This document shows positions 62,716 through 64,000 of a DNA stretch of 64,000 nt, one piece after another. Made by a program: the position numbers and the translations under genes. The notes below the pieces were generated by a model that was not told the DNA's origin, did no database searches, and was given only the letters and a program-made list of their open reading frames with translations. This DNA comes from Gordionus sp. m RMFG-2023 (lineage: Eukaryota > Nematomorpha > Gordioida > Chordodea > Parachordodidae): contig NC_088778.1 of assembly GCF_954871325.1 (NCBI RefSeq), positions 29,063,120-29,127,119 of the forward strand, read 5' to 3'. Within the stretch, counting starts at the first letter, position 1; each line of letters starts with the position of its first letter.

Positions 62716-62744
62716 ATTGATAACTTTTTATGTAATAAATGGTA

Positions 62745-63450
62745 ATCATTTACTAATATAAAGTTTTTTTTTAAATATAAATAATTAAATTTTTAAACTC
62801 AAAATTTTGTCTGCGTCAATTTTTTTTTTTTTGATATCTAATATATCGAATCAAATTGATTGGTTTTTTTGTTAAATCAACTGTATTATAAAAATTATAT
62901 ATATTTAATTTTGAAAGAGAATTTTAATAAATTTAATCCCTGCCGAGATAAACTTTAGTTTATTTTTTTATTTTTCCATTCTTTATATGCTTTTGTAAAA
63001 TTATATTAATTCTTTTTTATTTAATTAACTTTATTTATTCTTATATCATATGTAAAATATGATAGAAAAAATATTATTTACTTAGGTAAACAATAAAAAA
63101 AAATTATCATGTAATAAATATTATATTACCTCAACCTGGGGGGGGGGGGGGGGGGGGGGGGGGTAGTATAATTTCTTATCTTTCTATTATTAAAAATAAC
63201 ATAAAATAATATTACGCCATCTTTCGTATAAAACAATGTTATATTTTAAATATATTCATATTTTAAAAATATATTACAAAATAATTCAAAAATTTTTAAA
63301 TATAATTTCCACATTTATCTTCAAATAAATCATCTATTTTTTGAGTTTTGTTGAAAATAATTTTAAAATGATCTACTAAATATAGATTTATCATACAAAG
63401 AGACTATACCCTTGAAGTTAAAATTAATCCATATAAAACCAAGCATATTT
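62745..63450 (-). repeat. 5S-associated dispersed repeat, reverse copy without 5S
   Basis: Matches 15440-16020 in sequence and orientation (AATCATTTACTAATATAAAG, TTAATTAACTTTATTTATTC, ACGCCATCTTTCGTATAAAA). Confidence 0.65.
63138..63163 (+). repeat. Poly(G) run, 26 nt
   Basis: Expanded from the six-G run at the paralogous site near 15729. Confidence 0.95.
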
Positions 63451-63459
63451 TGTATTAAA

Positions 63460-63600
63460 TTTAGTCTCAGATTCTTCGCAGAACGCATAAATCTTTCGCC
63501 TTTTACTAAAGATTTCCGTGCGAAGGATCATAAATGAGTTATTTCATCTATTGAAAATTTTTTTTATCCCTTTTTTAAAGGGAAAATTAATAATGTAATT
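63460..63600 (+). repeat. AGTCTCAGATTCTTCGCAGA repeat
   Basis: Near-identical to 16029-16155: CGCATAAATCTTTCGCCTTT, TTCCGTGCGAAGGATCATAA. Confidence 0.75.
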
Positions 63601-63704
63601 AAATTTAATCTTTAAATATTTTTTACTTTTTAGCCTAAAAATTGACTCTAAGTTGAATCTCAACTTGAAGAAAGATTGCAATTGGTTAAAAACATGTTTA
63701 TACT

Positions 63705-63745
63705 GTTTTATAGTTGACTAAAGTTAGGTCGTTTAACAACACTAG
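63705..63745. mobile_element. Right tip of the palindromic MITE
   Basis: TAGGTCGTTTAACAACACT only; the rest is not recognisable. Confidence 0.45.
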
Positions 63746-64000
63746 TGAATAGCATATGTTTTAAAATTATATGCCCATACGAAATAAAATAAATTTTGTA
63801 TTCAAATTATTTTTATTAAAAAAAGCGTTAAATAAAAGTATATCAAAATGAAATCAAAAATGTATCTTTAAAGTATCAAAAAACAGATATATACACTTCG
63901 AAATAGTATCTAATTCTATTAACAACTCTGCTAATTAAGGGTTTGGGATCTTGATTATAGATATTTCATATCAAGAATAATGACCACAAAAGTCATCTTT
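63746..64000. other. AT-rich window edge
   Basis: Nothing recognised. Confidence 0.3.

Overview
The window is nuclear DNA of an invertebrate-type animal with an extremely AT-rich genome. The animal assignment rests on an intron-rich tandem tyrosine-phosphatase gene with an active first and a degenerate second domain, on 5S rRNA copies of metazoan type (the opening CCATATCACGTTGAA recalls nematode and flatworm 5S), and on a dense load of hAT transposons, palindromic MITEs and a Ty3/Gypsy relic. The phylum cannot be fixed from the sequence alone.

Left arm (1-14.8 kb): one host gene on the plus strand. Fifteen exons can be chained with matching splice phases into 1,047 codons: a short N-terminal wedge, PTP domain 1 with intact WPD loop and HCSAGVGRSG signature, a 123-residue linker that includes a 21-nt microexon, PTP domain 2 in which the catalytic Cys and the WPD Asp are replaced, and a Ser/Lys-rich tail of about 280 residues ending at 14790, with AATAAA after it. 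Its introns carry several inverted-repeat MITEs, a hAT-like short element, and two (GAAA)n/(CTTT)n tracts.

Middle (14.8-43.5 kb): no clear host protein gene. A segment of at least 4.4 kb at 16.0-20.5 kb recurs at 27.3-34.0 kb and includes a decayed hAT transposase. hAT elements with readable ends lie at 23674-25429, 35196-36780 and 39391-41435, each with an 8-bp target duplication. An integrase-plus-OTU remnant (Ginger-like or LTR-kin) lies at 26.0-27.3 kb.

5S rRNA: two apparently intact 118-nt copies (22863-22980 and 49088-49205), one diverged copy (37303-37420) and one cut-off copy (43457-43488). All share the same upstream repeat, so here 5S is part of a dispersed repeat family rather than a simple tandem array. 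The two good copies differ by a base-pair-preserving double change.

Right arm (43.5-64 kb): a BED-type hAT transposase gene on the minus strand (44204-46392) with one premature stop, and its apparent 5' end (terminal repeat plus BED exon, 47934-48435) on the opposite strand; a GC-richer unexplained island (49.5-50.0 kb) inserted in a repeat; a broken Ty3/Gypsy element (about 50.6-54.3 kb) running into an LTR and primer-binding site; an integrase zinc-finger relic; more palindromic MITEs, two with exact 10-bp target duplications; a third (GAAA)n tract inside a hAT-like element; and a possible orphan terminal exon at 62.5-62.7 kb.
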